A DNA stretch of 64,000 bases, taken from Peptacetobacter sp900550335 (GTDB lineage: Bacteria > Bacillota > Clostridia > Peptostreptococcales > Peptostreptococcaceae). The position numbers and the translations under genes are program-made. The stretch lies in contig NZ_CP180001.1 of assembly GCF_047528295.1 (NCBI RefSeq), positions 1,736,001 through 1,800,000 of the forward strand. Direction: 5' to 3'. A model generated the notes under the pieces. That model was not told the DNA's origin and ran no database searches. It saw nothing but the letters and a program-made list of their open reading frames with translations. Of the stretch, positions 51,862 through 61,216 are shown piece after piece (position 1 is the first letter of the stretch; each line of letters begins with the position of its first letter).

Positions 51862-51943
51862 AAAAGCTGATGGTTTCTGCGTGGTTGCAGAAGTCATCAG
51901 CTAGATAAGCGGTTTAGGTTTCCCAAGGGAGACATTCATTCCC
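51862..51943 (-). ncRNA. Fluoride (crcB) riboswitch with terminator
   Basis: Aptamer (51887-51943) reads GGGAATGAATGTCTCCC, then CCTAAACCGCTTATCT and AGCTGATGACTTCTGC, agreeing with the crcB-motif consensus in its first hairpin, the TAAACCGC joining strand and GCTGATGaCTTCTGC. The 3' half of the aptamer is also one side of an intrinsic terminator (AGCTGATG...TTCTGC / GCAGAA...ATCAGCT, TTTTTT). This makes a transcriptional ON switch: fluoride stabilises the aptamer and prevents termination. Confidence 0.9.
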
Positions 51944-52016
51944 TTTTTAAGTTATATATATAATTTATATTACTTTACTTAAAAAATCAAGAAATATTTT
52001 AATCTAATTATGTCCT

Positions 52017-54431
52017 TTAATATCTAATTCTATCTATAATAGATTCTTGTTTTACATTCTTACTTAGTACAAAGGATAAAATAACTTGCATTATCAATAA
52101 TGCTAAAATCATTATTAAAACCTCAGCTGTAGGGAAATTGTATACCTTTATTCCAAAGATACCTTTTGCTTTTGCAAATAAGAATAATCCATATCCTGCT
52201 GGTAGACCAATTATTAAAGAAGTTGCAATAGATCCTAAAGTGAATAAAATTCCTTCAAACTGTAGCATTTTTCCAAGCTGCTTATTGCTCATACCAACTG
52301 CTTGGAGTATACCAAATTCTCTTTTTCTTGTTATTACATTCATAATCATTGTATTTGCCATATTAAGGAAACATATAGTTCCTATTAATCCTAAAAATGC
52401 GTATGATATTAACTTCATAAAAATCATTTGTTTTTCTGCAAGTTGATATACTTCATCGTATGATTCCCAATAAACATGTTCATCATTTTCATATAACTCA
52501 TTTATTTTGGATTCAACCGCAGATTTAGCACTATCATTACAGTATATCCAAATATATGCGTAACTACTATCATCTAATCCAAGTTTTTTAGCTGTATCCT
52601 CTGTTATTATATAATCTGCTAAAACACTTCCAAATGCTCCCATTGCAGTACCTTTATATTTTACACTCGATTTATCACTTCTAAGTTCAACGTCTATCTT
52701 ATCACCAATTTTTTCTCCGTATTCTTCCATAAAATGAGAGAATGGATATACAAATCCATTAGCTTTACTAACTGAATCATAAGTAAAATCGCCAACTTTA
52801 CCTGGATTTTTTAGTTCTTTATCAAAACTTTCTCTATCAAATATTGCTACTGTTTTTATACCTTCTTTATCTTTGAAAGTAAGATATTTTCTTGTTTTAA
52901 TCTTTTCCACACCATCAATATTTTCAAATTCTTTAATTCTAATATCTGAAATTGGGTTATTTACAAAAATCTTATCAAGATTGTTTTCTTTGTAGACATT
53001 ATCGTAATTGTCGTAATTAATCTCTAATTGATAATCTCCGTATTCTACATTTAATCTAGCATCGTACTCTGGATCTATACTACTTGTTAAACTCGATATA
53101 ACAACAAATAAAATACATGATACTCCCATAACAATTATTGTCATAATATTTCTCTTTTTATTTGTTAATAAATCTGATTTAATTAGTCCCCAGATATTTA
53201 ATGCCTTGTGTCCTTTCTTGTATCCTTTTTTATTAGAAATAGACTCTTCATATGAAAATGCATCTACTGGAGCAATAGATGTAACAGTTTTTATAGATTT
53301 AATAAGCGAAATACGTACTGTTATAAATGATACTAAAGCAGAAACAATTATAATTACTGGAGAGAATAATGATATATCTTCAACTGCTATAACTGCACCT
53401 CCAGATCTAGCAAAATCCATTATTCTATTAAATAAAATCTCTGTTACAAAGTATCCAATGAATAAACCAATAGGTATTGCAATTACTGCAAGAAGCATGC
53501 CTTCTGTTATAATTATTTTTTTCATTTGCTTTTTAGTTGCACCTATCGCATTAATTTTTCCGTATTCCTGAATTTTACGAGAAATACCAATTTGAAAAAT
53601 ATTGTATATAACTACTGCTGCAAATATAACTACTACTAAACACATTAATACGCAAGGTATTAGCACTTCAGACGTAGGTGCATATTTAGTTATAATTAAA
53701 CTTCTATTTTCAATTACATTATCCTTAACAACATTACATTTTGTTGCAAGCTCTTCAATCAATAATTCAATATCATCAGAGTTTCCCTTTATATTTTCAT
53801 CTAAGTTAAAATACGCTGTAAACTGTTTCTGTCCTTTAGGAAATTTACTATCGTAATATTCTTTTGAAACAAGTACTGTAGATGATTGCTGTTTTTCATT
53901 ACCGATACCATCTTGTAGTATTCCAGAAATTACAAATTCATAATTCTTAAAACCTTCATTACCATTCTTTCTTATAGGAACAGTTACTTTATCACCTAGT
54001 TTAATATTTTTATAACCTAATTGTTTAAAAAACACTCTTGATGCCACAATTTCATTGTATTTTTCAGGCGAATTTCCTTCTTTTAATGCATAATATCCTT
54101 TAGTCATCATTAACGCTTTTTTATCAGCCCAAGCCACTTTTGAATAACCTTTTGTATTAGATTCTCCTACACTAGCTACAATACCAATGTCATTGATTTC
54201 ACCTCTTTTTGACATTTTATGAAACTGTTCCTCATCTATATTTGCAAATGCAGCTATATAACTTCCATGAAGTTTTTCTGCATTATCTATATTTCCTTTT
54301 AAACCACCGTATCCAAATGTTCCAATCGCTGTTATCATCATTGTTGTAAGGGCAATTGCAATCATAGTAAGTATACTTCTTGTTTTATTCTCTTTATTAT
54401 TACTTAAGGCTAACTTTTTTATAGTTTTCAT
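52017..54431 (-). CDS. FtsX-like ABC permease, 804 residues
   Basis: A large permease with about eight to ten TM segments, two FtsX cores (the first near 260-380 with IQEYGKINAIGATKKQMKKI, the second near 680-800 with KREFGILQAVGMSNKQLGKM) and two extracellular domains. This layout fits transporters working with a two-component system against peptide antibiotics or as lipoprotein/peptide exporters (BceB/YknZ-like). It overlaps the ATPase stop by four bases (ATGA). Confidence 0.88.
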   Translation of the reverse strand: MKTIKKLALSNNKENKTRSILTMIAIALTTMMITAIGTFGYGGLKGNIDNAEKLHGSYIAAFANIDEEQFHKMSKRGEINDIGIVASVGESNTKGYSKVAWADKKALMMTKGYYALKEGNSPEKYNEIVASRVFFKQLGYKNIKLGDKVTVPIRKNGNEGFKNYEFVISGILQDGIGNEKQQSSTVLVSKEYYDSKFPKGQKQFTAYFNLDENIKGNSDDIELLIEELATKCNVVKDNVIENRSLIITKYAPTSEVLIPCVLMCLVVVIFAAVVIYNIFQIGISRKIQEYGKINAIGATKKQMKKIIITEGMLLAVIAIPIGLFIGYFVTEILFNRIMDFARSGGAVIAVEDISLFSPVIIIVSALVSFITVRISLIKSIKTVTSIAPVDAFSYEESISNKKGYKKGHKALNIWGLIKSDLLTNKKRNIMTIIVMGVSCILFVVISSLTSSIDPEYDARLNVEYGDYQLEINYDNYDNVYKENNLDKIFVNNPISDIRIKEFENIDGVEKIKTRKYLTFKDKEGIKTVAIFDRESFDKELKNPGKVGDFTYDSVSKANGFVYPFSHFMEEYGEKIGDKIDVELRSDKSSVKYKGTAMGAFGSVLADYIITEDTAKKLGLDDSSYAYIWIYCNDSAKSAVESKINELYENDEHVYWESYDEVYQLAEKQMIFMKLISYAFLGLIGTICFLNMANTMIMNVITRKREFGILQAVGMSNKQLGKMLQFEGILFTLGSIATSLIIGLPAGYGLFLFAKAKGIFGIKVYNFPTAEVLIMILALLIMQVILSFVLSKNVKQESIIDRIRY

Positions 54432-55102
54432 TTAAGTTCAGCCACCTTTCCATCTTCAATTACTAAAATCCTATCTGCAAGCTGAGCTATTTCTTCATTG
54501 TGAGTTATAATAACTAAAGTCTGTCCATATTTTTCTGCAGAAAGTTTAAGCATAGATATAACTTCTTCTCCTGTCTTAGAATCAAGATTACCTGTTGGCT
54601 CATCAGCTAAAACTATATCTGGCTTTGCTGCTAAAGCTCTTGCAATAGCTACCCTCTGTTGCTGACCTCCTGACAATGTAGAGGGTAAATTTTCTACCTT
54701 GTCTTTAATTCCTAATGTATCTAAAATATCATCAATATATTTTTCGTCTGGTTCTTTATCGTCAAGTCCTAAAGGAAGAACAACATTTTCATACACATTT
54801 ATTGAAGAAACAAGATTAAATGCCTGGAAAACAAACCCTATCTTTTGTCTTCTAAATACTGCTAGTTCATCCTCTGACATATTGAATATATCCTTGTCTT
54901 TTATATATACTTTTCCAGATGTTGGATAATCAAGACCTCCTAAAAGGTGTAATAATGTACTTTTCCCTGATCCAGATTTTCCTATAATAGCTACAAATTC
55001 TCCCATTTTAATCTCTATCTCAGCGTTTTGTACTGCTTTAACCTGATTATCGCCTTCTCCAAAATATTTACATAACTGCTGTGTCTTTAAAATTGTTTTC
55101 AT
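54428..55102 (-). CDS. ABC ATPase partner of the FtsX-like permease (LolD/MacB type)
   Basis: A 224-residue ATPase with Walker A GKSGSGKSTLL, Q-loop FVFQAFNLV, signature LSGGQQQRVAIARA, Walker B IVLADEPTGNLD and switch ITHNEE, all canonical for the MacB/LolD/BceA class. Start at ATG 55102, eight bases after AGGAGG; upstream ATGs are too close or lack a site. It has its own operator/promoter region after the kinase terminator. Confidence 0.92.
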   Translation of the reverse strand: MKTILKTQQLCKYFGEGDNQVKAVQNAEIEIKMGEFVAIIGKSGSGKSTLLHLLGGLDYPTSGKVYIKDKDIFNMSEDELAVFRRQKIGFVFQAFNLVSSINVYENVVLPLGLDDKEPDEKYIDDILDTLGIKDKVENLPSTLSGGQQQRVAIARALAAKPDIVLADEPTGNLDSKTGEEVISMLKLSAEKYGQTLVIITHNEEIAQLADRILVIEDGKVAELK

Positions 55103-55117
55103 AATCATTACCTCCTT

Positions 55118-55143
55118 CTTTACTATAAATATTACAGTAAAAG
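55118..55143. promoter_or_regulatory. Dyad operator candidate upstream of the ABC genes
   Basis: CTTTACT-N12-AGTAAAAG imperfect palindrome directly before the ATPase ribosome site. It could be bound by the response regulator of the same cluster; inference only. Confidence 0.35.
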
Positions 55144-55171
55144 TATTTCCATTTTCTTTCAAGGCATAAAA

Positions 55172-55197
55172 AAAGTCTTACAGATTCGTAAGACTTT
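55172..55197 (-). terminator. Terminator overlapping the kinase stop codon
   Basis: AAAGTCTTAC / GTAAGACTTT with a 6-base loop then TTTTTTT on the minus strand; the kinase TAA lies within the stem. It splits the regulatory genes from the ABC genes. Confidence 0.85.
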
Positions 55198-56422
55198 CTT
55201 TTAAAATTGGAAGTTGTACAACAAATATACTTCCTAACTTCTTTCCGTCAATAAAGTTATCCTTTACCATAATAGTTCCTCTGTGTTTTGAAATGATGTA
55301 TCTTGCAAGATATAAGCCTACACCACTTCCAGATTCTAGACATACTTCTTCTTTGTTACCTCTATAAAATCTCTTGAAAATTTTATGCTTTTCATTATCA
55401 GGTATTCCAATTCCTTGATCTTTAAATTCTATTCTAATCATAGTATTTAAACTCAAAACATTTATATGAATTTCTGTATTCTCTTTTGAATATTTTACTG
55501 CATTATCTAATATATTGATAAATGCCTCTGTAAGCCATTTTTTATCTCTCATAAGTTTTGGTAACTGTTTATCCTCAGGATTATCAAATTCTATAGATAT
55601 ATTTTTTTCGTCAGCTTTAGGCCACACTCCATTGACAGCATCTAATATTGAGTCGAATAAATTTCCTTCAGAAAGATTTATCTCTATCATACCACCTTCT
55701 AATCTTGAAATATTAATCAAAGATAGTATAAGTTTTTCCAATGAATTAATTTGAAATCCCATAAGATTTTCGATTTCTTCTCTTTCCTCGGAAGTAAGAT
55801 TTGCATTTTGCATTATTTCAAATGTTGATTTTATTGCTGCTAATGGTGTTTTTAGCTGATGTGAAATATCTGTAACAACAACTTTTGTATCCAGTTTATC
55901 ATCTTTAGCCTTTTCCCTTTCAAACAAAATTGTGTTATATAGGCTGTCTAGCAAAGTATCTAATCTAGAAATAATATGATTATAGTCGTATTTTATATAC
56001 TCTTTAAGCTCTGATTTAGATGGAGAGTATATTCCTTCCTTTAATAAATCTAACTCGCTCTCAATTAAACTAATCAACTCCAAGTAATTTTTATTTAATT
56101 GTTTTTTATATTGTCTTAGAGAAATTATAATTATCGTATATAATACTAAAGATAATATTATCATTTCCCTAATCAATTCAATATAATTCTTATATGTTAT
56201 AGTCTTACCATTATATGTGTATCCGTATTTTTCTAAAATATTCTCAGCTTCTTTAAAGGTTATTTCCTCAGCTTTGTTTTCTGTAATCACCTGTGAAAGA
56301 ACAATCGTTTCATCTTTGTATGAGTTGTATTTCAATGCAACAACAGTAATATTTATTATAATTAAGGCAATGAGTGGAAACAGATACCATTTATATTTTT
56401 TAATTTTTTCCATTCCAGACAT
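55178..56422 (-). CDS. Sensor histidine kinase of the FtsX-ABC cluster
   Basis: About 414 residues: TM segments at about 9-30 and 80-103 with an extracellular loop of some 50 residues, then a HisKA box (TDISHQLKTPLAAIKSTFEI) and HATPase_c domain (NILDNAVKYS, FKDQGIGIPDNE, GSGVGLYLARYI). Start is probably ATG 56422 (seven bases after AGAGGG), overlapping the regulator's 3' end by about 23 bp; ATG 56413 is possible. The small sensor loop suggests sensing through the transporter. Confidence 0.88.
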   Translation of the reverse strand: MSGMEKIKKYKWYLFPLIALIIINITVVALKYNSYKDETIVLSQVITENKAEEITFKEAENILEKYGYTYNGKTITYKNYIELIREMIILSLVLYTIIIISLRQYKKQLNKNYLELISLIESELDLLKEGIYSPSKSELKEYIKYDYNHIISRLDTLLDSLYNTILFEREKAKDDKLDTKVVVTDISHQLKTPLAAIKSTFEIMQNANLTSEEREEIENLMGFQINSLEKLILSLINISRLEGGMIEINLSEGNLFDSILDAVNGVWPKADEKNISIEFDNPEDKQLPKLMRDKKWLTEAFINILDNAVKYSKENTEIHINVLSLNTMIRIEFKDQGIGIPDNEKHKIFKRFYRGNKEEVCLESGSGVGLYLARYIISKHRGTIMVKDNFIDGKKLGSIFVVQLPILKESLTNL

Positions 56423-57080
56423 ATCCAAGCCCTCTTACATTTTTTATTATTTTTTTACCGTCGCTATTATCATTAATTTTCTTTCTAAGCCTTGTAATAT
56501 TTACAGCTACAGTATTTTCATCGACAAACTCGCTATCTGTATCAAATATTTTTTCAAGTATTTGCTCTTTAGAAATAATAATATTTTGATTTTCCATAAA
56601 CATTAAAAGAAGTTTCCACTCATTCTTTGTAACCGATACCTCTTTTTCATCTACAAAAACTTTCATATCAGCTTTATCTATCTTCACATTTCTCGATTTA
56701 ATTATCTGATTATCATTTGATTTTTCTTTTCTAAAATACGCATTTATCTTCATTATAAGCACTAATAAACTAAAAGGCTTCACTACATAATCGTCAGCAC
56801 CAGCATCATATCCCATAACCATATCCGTTTCTCTATCTAGTGCAGTTAGTAAAATTATATGTGCATTTGTTTTTGATCTTATACTCTTTATATAATCGAG
56901 TCCACTTCCATCGGGAAGGTTGATATCGCATAAAAACAGCTCTGGAGTGAATTCTTTTGTTATAGTTTCCGCCTCTTCTATTGTTCCAGCTCCTTTTACA
57001 TCATACCCTTCCTTTTGAAGAGAAAGCTCTATACTTCTTCTAATACTTTGTTCATCCTCTATAATCAGTATTTTATTCAT
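56400..57080 (-). CDS. OmpR-family response regulator of the FtsX-ABC cluster
   Basis: A 226-residue regulator: receiver with acidic residues in IIEDEQS, phospho-Asp in LFLCDINLPDG and Lys in VVKPF, then a winged-helix domain (VTKNEWKLLLMFMENQNIII, AVNITRLRKKIND, NVRGLGYVW). Expected to activate the adjacent ABC transporter. AGGAG lies 10 bases before the ATG; a good promoter precedes. Confidence 0.92.
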   Translation of the reverse strand: MNKILIIEDEQSIRRSIELSLQKEGYDVKGAGTIEEAETITKEFTPELFLCDINLPDGSGLDYIKSIRSKTNAHIILLTALDRETDMVMGYDAGADDYVVKPFSLLVLIMKINAYFRKEKSNDNQIIKSRNVKIDKADMKVFVDEKEVSVTKNEWKLLLMFMENQNIIISKEQILEKIFDTDSEFVDENTVAVNITRLRKKINDNSDGKKIIKNVRGLGYVWNGKN

Positions 57081-57111
57081 ATTTCATTTGCTCCTATTAA
57101 ATAATGTAATT

Positions 57112-57140
57112 ATTATACTCTAAAAGGTTTATATTTACAA
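57112..57140 (-). promoter_or_regulatory. Promoter of the response-regulator gene
   Basis: Minus strand TTGTAA, 17 bp, TATAAT, about 32 bp before the start codon. Confidence 0.55.
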
Positions 57141-57170
57141 TATTCGCTCATTTTCACATATAATAAAAAA

Positions 57171-57199
57171 AGCTGCTTGTAAAATTTTTACTCGCAGCC
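57171..57199 (-). terminator. Terminator of the immunity-gene cluster
   Basis: GGCTGCGAGTAAA / TTTACAAGCAGC hairpin and TTTTTTT on the minus strand. Confidence 0.85.
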
Positions 57200-57208
57200 A
57201 TTCTTATA

Positions 57209-57337
57209 TTAACTTATTCCAAAAATCAAAATTACTGTAAATAAAAATAGAATTAAACCTATCCAATTTCTATCTACCAATAATTTTGTAAACATAACAA
57301 CCAAACACAGTAAAATTAAAACAACTACTCCATTCAT
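57209..57337 (-). CDS. Small membrane protein, 42 residues
   Basis: ATG-to-TAA ORF giving two hydrophobic stretches (VVVLILLCLVVMFTKLL and WIGLILFLFTVILIFGI) joined by VDRN. The start codon overlaps the DUF4241 stop as TAATG, with GGAG just before, so it is translationally coupled as the last gene of the cluster; the terminator follows 10 bp after the stop. Not recognised; too short for standard gene calling. Confidence 0.6.
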   Translation of the reverse strand: MNGVVVLILLCLVVMFTKLLVDRNWIGLILFLFTVILIFGIS

Positions 57338-58074
57338 TATCTCCAGTTCCTAATCAAAATATCATCAGTAACATCAATAAACAAGATATAAACACTACAA
57401 ATCTCGTCATTATCATCATATCCAAAATAAACAGGATATACACCATCACCCCAACCAGAAGCAAATATAGGAATATTCAACTCCGTTTCAGGAACTTTCC
57501 AATTCAACCAATCACCACCTTCACGCTGGTATTTTGGATATTTATCATAACTCTCTTCTAGCAAATCACAGAATAAGTCGTTATATGGATCAATTCCTTC
57601 CTCTTTTTCGCATCTCTGCTCCCAATATTCTTTAAATGCTGCTTGAGTACTTTCATCGAGAATACATCCCATTCCAGCATCTACACAAAATCCAAAATAC
57701 TCATCATCCTCTAGCTCCTCGTCTAAGTCCTCATTTCCAATCACACCTAAATCGTAATAAACTGGTTTATTATCATTAATCGAAACTTTTACACATGAAT
57801 ATCTGTCTCCAAATTTTTCACTTAATGCAACAGAAATAGCTACATTATAATTTCCAGGAGGAATATTTTGAATATAAGTTGGTGCATCCTCAAGTTCAAT
57901 TAATGGATCACAGGCGATTATTTTTCCTGTTGGAAAAGAAACTTTACCGAGATTCAAAACATCAAGATTTATTTTTCCTATCTTGTTTTCTATAAAATAT
58001 GCATCTAAATCTATTTTGCATCTAAGTGATTCTTTCTTACTTTCGTACTTACTTAACCATTCTTTACTATACAT
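57337..58074 (-). CDS. DUF4241 protein (putative immunity protein)
   Basis: A 245-residue protein with the DUF4241 pattern: GKVSFPTGKIIACDPL near 45, PPGNYNVAISVA, the acidic GFCVDAGMGCILD and IFASGWGDGVYPVYFGYD near the end. The family is found among immunity proteins of polymorphic toxin loci. Start set at ATG 58074, ten bases after AAGGAG; GTG 58083 is too close to that site. Last large gene of the cluster, with a coupled 42-residue membrane protein after it. Confidence 0.8.
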   Translation of the reverse strand: MYSKEWLSKYESKKESLRCKIDLDAYFIENKIGKINLDVLNLGKVSFPTGKIIACDPLIELEDAPTYIQNIPPGNYNVAISVALSEKFGDRYSCVKVSINDNKPVYYDLGVIGNEDLDEELEDDEYFGFCVDAGMGCILDESTQAAFKEYWEQRCEKEEGIDPYNDLFCDLLEESYDKYPKYQREGGDWLNWKVPETELNIPIFASGWGDGVYPVYFGYDDNDEICSVYILFIDVTDDILIRNWR

Positions 58075-58088
58075 AATCTGCACTCTCC

Positions 58089-59279
58089 TTAATCATCTAA
58101 TGCATCGCAAAGTTTATCCATAATCTCTGAAATATCAGACGGTATACCCTCCTCCCACTCTGGTTTTTCAAGAATTTCACCATCTAGTATTTCAAACATT
58201 TCATCTGGTATTTTAACTTTTACCTTGTTTTTATCATACTCACTCGTCCAATCATATCCTCCACAATATACGTCATTACTAGGATTGAACGCATAAATTT
58301 GATTTTTATAAAAATCTGCAATCCAATTTTTCTCAATAGTATTTATTATATCGTAATCTTCTAAATACCAACTTTCATTTTCTTCGCACTCTTTTCTGTT
58401 TGAAAAGTTTTTACAGAATGTTGGTGACATATGCCAATATAAATACAAAATAGTTCCTCTATCAGTATCAGGCTGATTAACAATCCATTGAATTACCTTT
58501 TTAGGATTATCAAAATTCCAACTTATTGCTAACAATTGTCTTTCTTGTGGAGTATTTTTACTAAGAAAATCAATAATTAAATCTGTACTTAATTTATCGA
58601 ATTCATCTTCTTCAATTTTTACTTCATCCCAATTAAAGTCACTTTTTAAAATATCACTTATTTTTAGCGTTGTATTTGCAAGCTCTAATATTTCTACATT
58701 ATCATCTTCTAAATCATCAAATTCATCTTCAAAAAATTCCTCATCCTTTAGCCAACAAATAAATTCCTCAAAAGTATCTGCAAGATGAGTAATCTTGTAA
58801 TCATGCTCTTGATCAACATGAACAACTTTTGGCTCACCTTTAGGCCCACATTCTCTATAATCTAAGAAAATCATATCATGTCCAGCACTTGGACAATCGC
58901 ATATAGCAACTCCAATAGCAGGATATTCCCATTCATCAATCATAAACTGGCTACCAAATTCGCCACAAAGAGAACTTCTCTTTTTTCTTCCAATACCTAA
59001 AATACCTGTAATGGCAACGTGATTCTCTGCCCAAGTAGTTGGCTCATTTGTTGGAAAGCATGATTTTGTAGTAATACCACCATTATGTTGCTTCATCAGC
59101 CAAATATATGACTCTGGTAACTTATATCCTAACTCTTTTTCTACACTTTCAATCATTTCATCAGAAGGATATTCTTCAACATATTCATTTAATGAATAAT
59201 CTATGTCATACCAGAAATCTGTAAAATCATAATTCTCAAATGTCATTTTTTTACAACCTACATCATTTAAAATATCCAT
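58089..59279 (-). CDS. SMI1/KNR4 (SUKH) - DUF4274 fusion, putative immunity protein
   Basis: A 396-residue protein. Residues about 30-185 form a SUKH domain (SVEKELGYKLPESYIWLMKQHNG start, GVAICDCPSAGHDMIFLDY, final ADTFEEFICWL). Residues about 225-300 match DUF4274 (NTPQERQLLAISWNFDNPKK, VIQWIVNQPDTDRGTILYLYW). Both occur in proteins that neutralise secreted toxins. The combination in one chain, with an acidic linker, is worth noting. AAGGAG seven bases before the ATG. Confidence 0.82.
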   Translation of the reverse strand: MDILNDVGCKKMTFENYDFTDFWYDIDYSLNEYVEEYPSDEMIESVEKELGYKLPESYIWLMKQHNGGITTKSCFPTNEPTTWAENHVAITGILGIGRKKRSSLCGEFGSQFMIDEWEYPAIGVAICDCPSAGHDMIFLDYRECGPKGEPKVVHVDQEHDYKITHLADTFEEFICWLKDEEFFEDEFDDLEDDNVEILELANTTLKISDILKSDFNWDEVKIEEDEFDKLSTDLIIDFLSKNTPQERQLLAISWNFDNPKKVIQWIVNQPDTDRGTILYLYWHMSPTFCKNFSNRKECEENESWYLEDYDIINTIEKNWIADFYKNQIYAFNPSNDVYCGGYDWTSEYDKNKVKVKIPDEMFEILDGEILEKPEWEEGIPSDISEIMDKLCDALDD

Positions 59280-59373
59280 ACAAATTCTCCTTTTAATTTT
59301 TACAAATTTAATATATATTCAATTATTTCCTATATATAACCTATATAGCCACGATTTACAGTTTAAATTTTAC

Positions 59374-60237
59374 TTAATCTACATCTGTCCAAAGCATATA
59401 CTTACCACAATTAAGGCATTGGAATAAATAACATTGAAAACTTCCACCATTTACCGAAGTTCTAATCAATTCCTTTTGCTCCTCATTCCACAAAGAATCA
59501 TCTAAAACCTCGTCCATTATTCCCAAAGCTTTTAGCTCTAATGCCCCAACACGACCAAGATATGCACAAAAATCACCACAATGAGCACGCCAATATTCTT
59601 GCTGCCATCCACAATATCCTGGAGTACGATGAATAAGTTCATCAAGTTTGCTCATATCCTCTACTCCATCATCTACGCAATAATCATCTTGAAAAGTTCC
59701 ATTAAATTTCTTTGCAGCTTCTCCACTTGCAATACAATCAGGGCAAAGATAATCAATATCTTCAACAGAATAAAATGGTGCTTGATAATATATGTGTGTA
59801 GTTTTGCCACAACAATCGCAAATTACACCTTTTTCAGATTCATCAAAAGCTCCTGTTGCCAATGGATTTGGATGATATTTAAATGTTGGTATACCTAATT
59901 TATCAAGTTTTTCTCTTTCATTTTTTATATCTCCTTCTGTTTTTGGTTTCGGTATAGCAAAATAATCCTTCCAATTTTCTGCATAAGATTTCATTTTTAA
60001 TAAACGCTTTTGGATTTTTATATCTGATGAATTTCCAATTTCTGATAATAATTCGTACGCAGATTTTTTATAATTCAATAAATCATATACATTAACTAAG
60101 GCTTCTTTAGCTTTTCTATCTTCAATTTGCTCTAATTTTTCTTTTAGGTTGTAAAGATTAATTACACTCTCTGGACTTGTATCAGATTGTTCAAATTGTT
60201 TTTTCCGCTCTATATACATTTCTTGATATTTATCCAT
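59374..60237 (-). CDS. CbrC family (UPF0167) protein with N-terminal helical extension
   Basis: A 287-residue protein: helical N-terminus of about 110 residues, then the CbrC domain (FKYHPNPLATGAF, zinc-type CDCCGK and YLCPDC, GTFQDDY, HRTPGYCGWQQEYWRAHCGD). E. coli CbrC affects colicin E2 tolerance, in keeping with a toxin-protection cluster. Cys-rich pairs suggest zinc. Ribosome site GAGGT, six bases before ATG. Confidence 0.82.
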   Translation of the reverse strand: MDKYQEMYIERKKQFEQSDTSPESVINLYNLKEKLEQIEDRKAKEALVNVYDLLNYKKSAYELLSEIGNSSDIKIQKRLLKMKSYAENWKDYFAIPKPKTEGDIKNEREKLDKLGIPTFKYHPNPLATGAFDESEKGVICDCCGKTTHIYYQAPFYSVEDIDYLCPDCIASGEAAKKFNGTFQDDYCVDDGVEDMSKLDELIHRTPGYCGWQQEYWRAHCGDFCAYLGRVGALELKALGIMDEVLDDSLWNEEQKELIRTSVNGGSFQCYLFQCLNCGKYMLWTDVD

Positions 60238-60349
60238 AATAATACCTCACTTCAACATTTTAATACCGAATGTCTAATATTCTTTTACCTCATAAGAAAT
60301 TTTTAAAGTCATTCCTGGTATTGAAACACCTTTCAATTTCTCCTATATT

Positions 60350-60676
60350 TTACCAATCTCTTTCTCTAATTGCTTCCTCAACATCAATTGGAATATCAAA
60401 GTAATCTAATATATAACCAACTGTTTCACCTATACACTCTCGAGCTACTGTTTCAATTTCACTATCATTTTCATCAAATTCATCTTGCAGATTATTGATT
60501 GAACAAATAATTTCATCCATTTTTTCTTGAATAATATTTATATCTTTTTCGCCAGTTTCTAGTAAATCGATGACTTTTTGAAGTTCATTTCTTATTTTAT
60601 CTACTAAAAAATTAGGATAATAGTCATCTTGGTACATTTCATTTAATAAATCATAATTAATATCAAATTTTTTCAT
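60350..60676 (-). CDS. DUF5713-like small acidic protein
   Basis: A 108-residue, strongly acidic, helical protein (LNEMYQDDYYPNFLVDKIRN, CSINNLQDEFDENDSEIETV, ending FDIPIDVEEAIRERDW) that I recognise as DUF5713-like. Small acidic proteins of this kind are typical immunity proteins; function unproven. 15 bp separate it from the upstream gene, so they share an operon. Confidence 0.7.
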   Translation of the reverse strand: MKKFDINYDLLNEMYQDDYYPNFLVDKIRNELQKVIDLLETGEKDINIIQEKMDEIICSINNLQDEFDENDSEIETVARECIGETVGYILDYFDIPIDVEEAIRERDW

Positions 60677-60691
60677 TCTAATTTTCCTCCT

Positions 60692-61192
60692 CTATTTTTC
60701 TCTTTCTTCTATCAAATCAAAAACCTCATCAATACTCATTTCAAACATTACAGAATCATTATCTATCATCTCAAAATAATATCTAACCTTCTCTACTCCA
60801 AACTCCTTCTCTAAATTTTTCCATTCCAAAGATAACTTAACACAAAAAGCCAACGTATCACTTCCAAGTGAGTCCATATACCAACGAACTTGATACTTTG
60901 GAGATACATAATTTTGAACACTTTTCAATGTTGTATCCCTATCAGCGAAATCATCTTCATAAGGAATTTTCTCAACAGAGCCATCCTTTTTTAGAATAAT
61001 ATCAATTCCACGTTCTTTTTCTATTTCTACACACTCAAATTGAATGTTATCTTCTAGTAGCAATTTTTCATTAAAATATTCAATAATAGATTCATCATCT
61101 TCTCGCCAATCAATCCATACAAGATCTTCACTTTCCCAAAATTCATCCCTATTTTCATCTGGTGATTCCAAAAACTTCCTTATATTTTCCAT
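60692..61192 (-). CDS. Hypothetical acidic protein in the immunity cluster
   Basis: A 166-residue acidic protein, not recognised. Trp-rich start (ESEDLVWIDWREDDESIIEY) and an alternating strand/helix layout ending in MSIDEVFDLIEEREK. Composition and context resemble stand-alone immunity proteins. AAAGGAG before the ATG; 24 bp after the upstream gene. Confidence 0.65.
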   Translation of the reverse strand: MENIRKFLESPDENRDEFWESEDLVWIDWREDDESIIEYFNEKLLLEDNIQFECVEIEKERGIDIILKKDGSVEKIPYEDDFADRDTTLKSVQNYVSPKYQVRWYMDSLGSDTLAFCVKLSLEWKNLEKEFGVEKVRYYFEMIDNDSVMFEMSIDEVFDLIEEREK

Positions 61193-61216
61193 ATCAACTC
61201 GTATCTCCTTTATTAT

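Noticed and set aside
51829..51897. N-terminal extension of the antiporter ORF
   Set aside because: It reads through the fluoride riboswitch terminator and lacks a ribosome site; ATG 51828 has AAAAGGAG seven bases upstream.
53206..53571. Plus-strand ORF opposite the FtsX-like permease
   Set aside because: No ribosome site and a composition explained by the opposite-strand membrane protein; one of many antisense shadows in this A+T-rich DNA.
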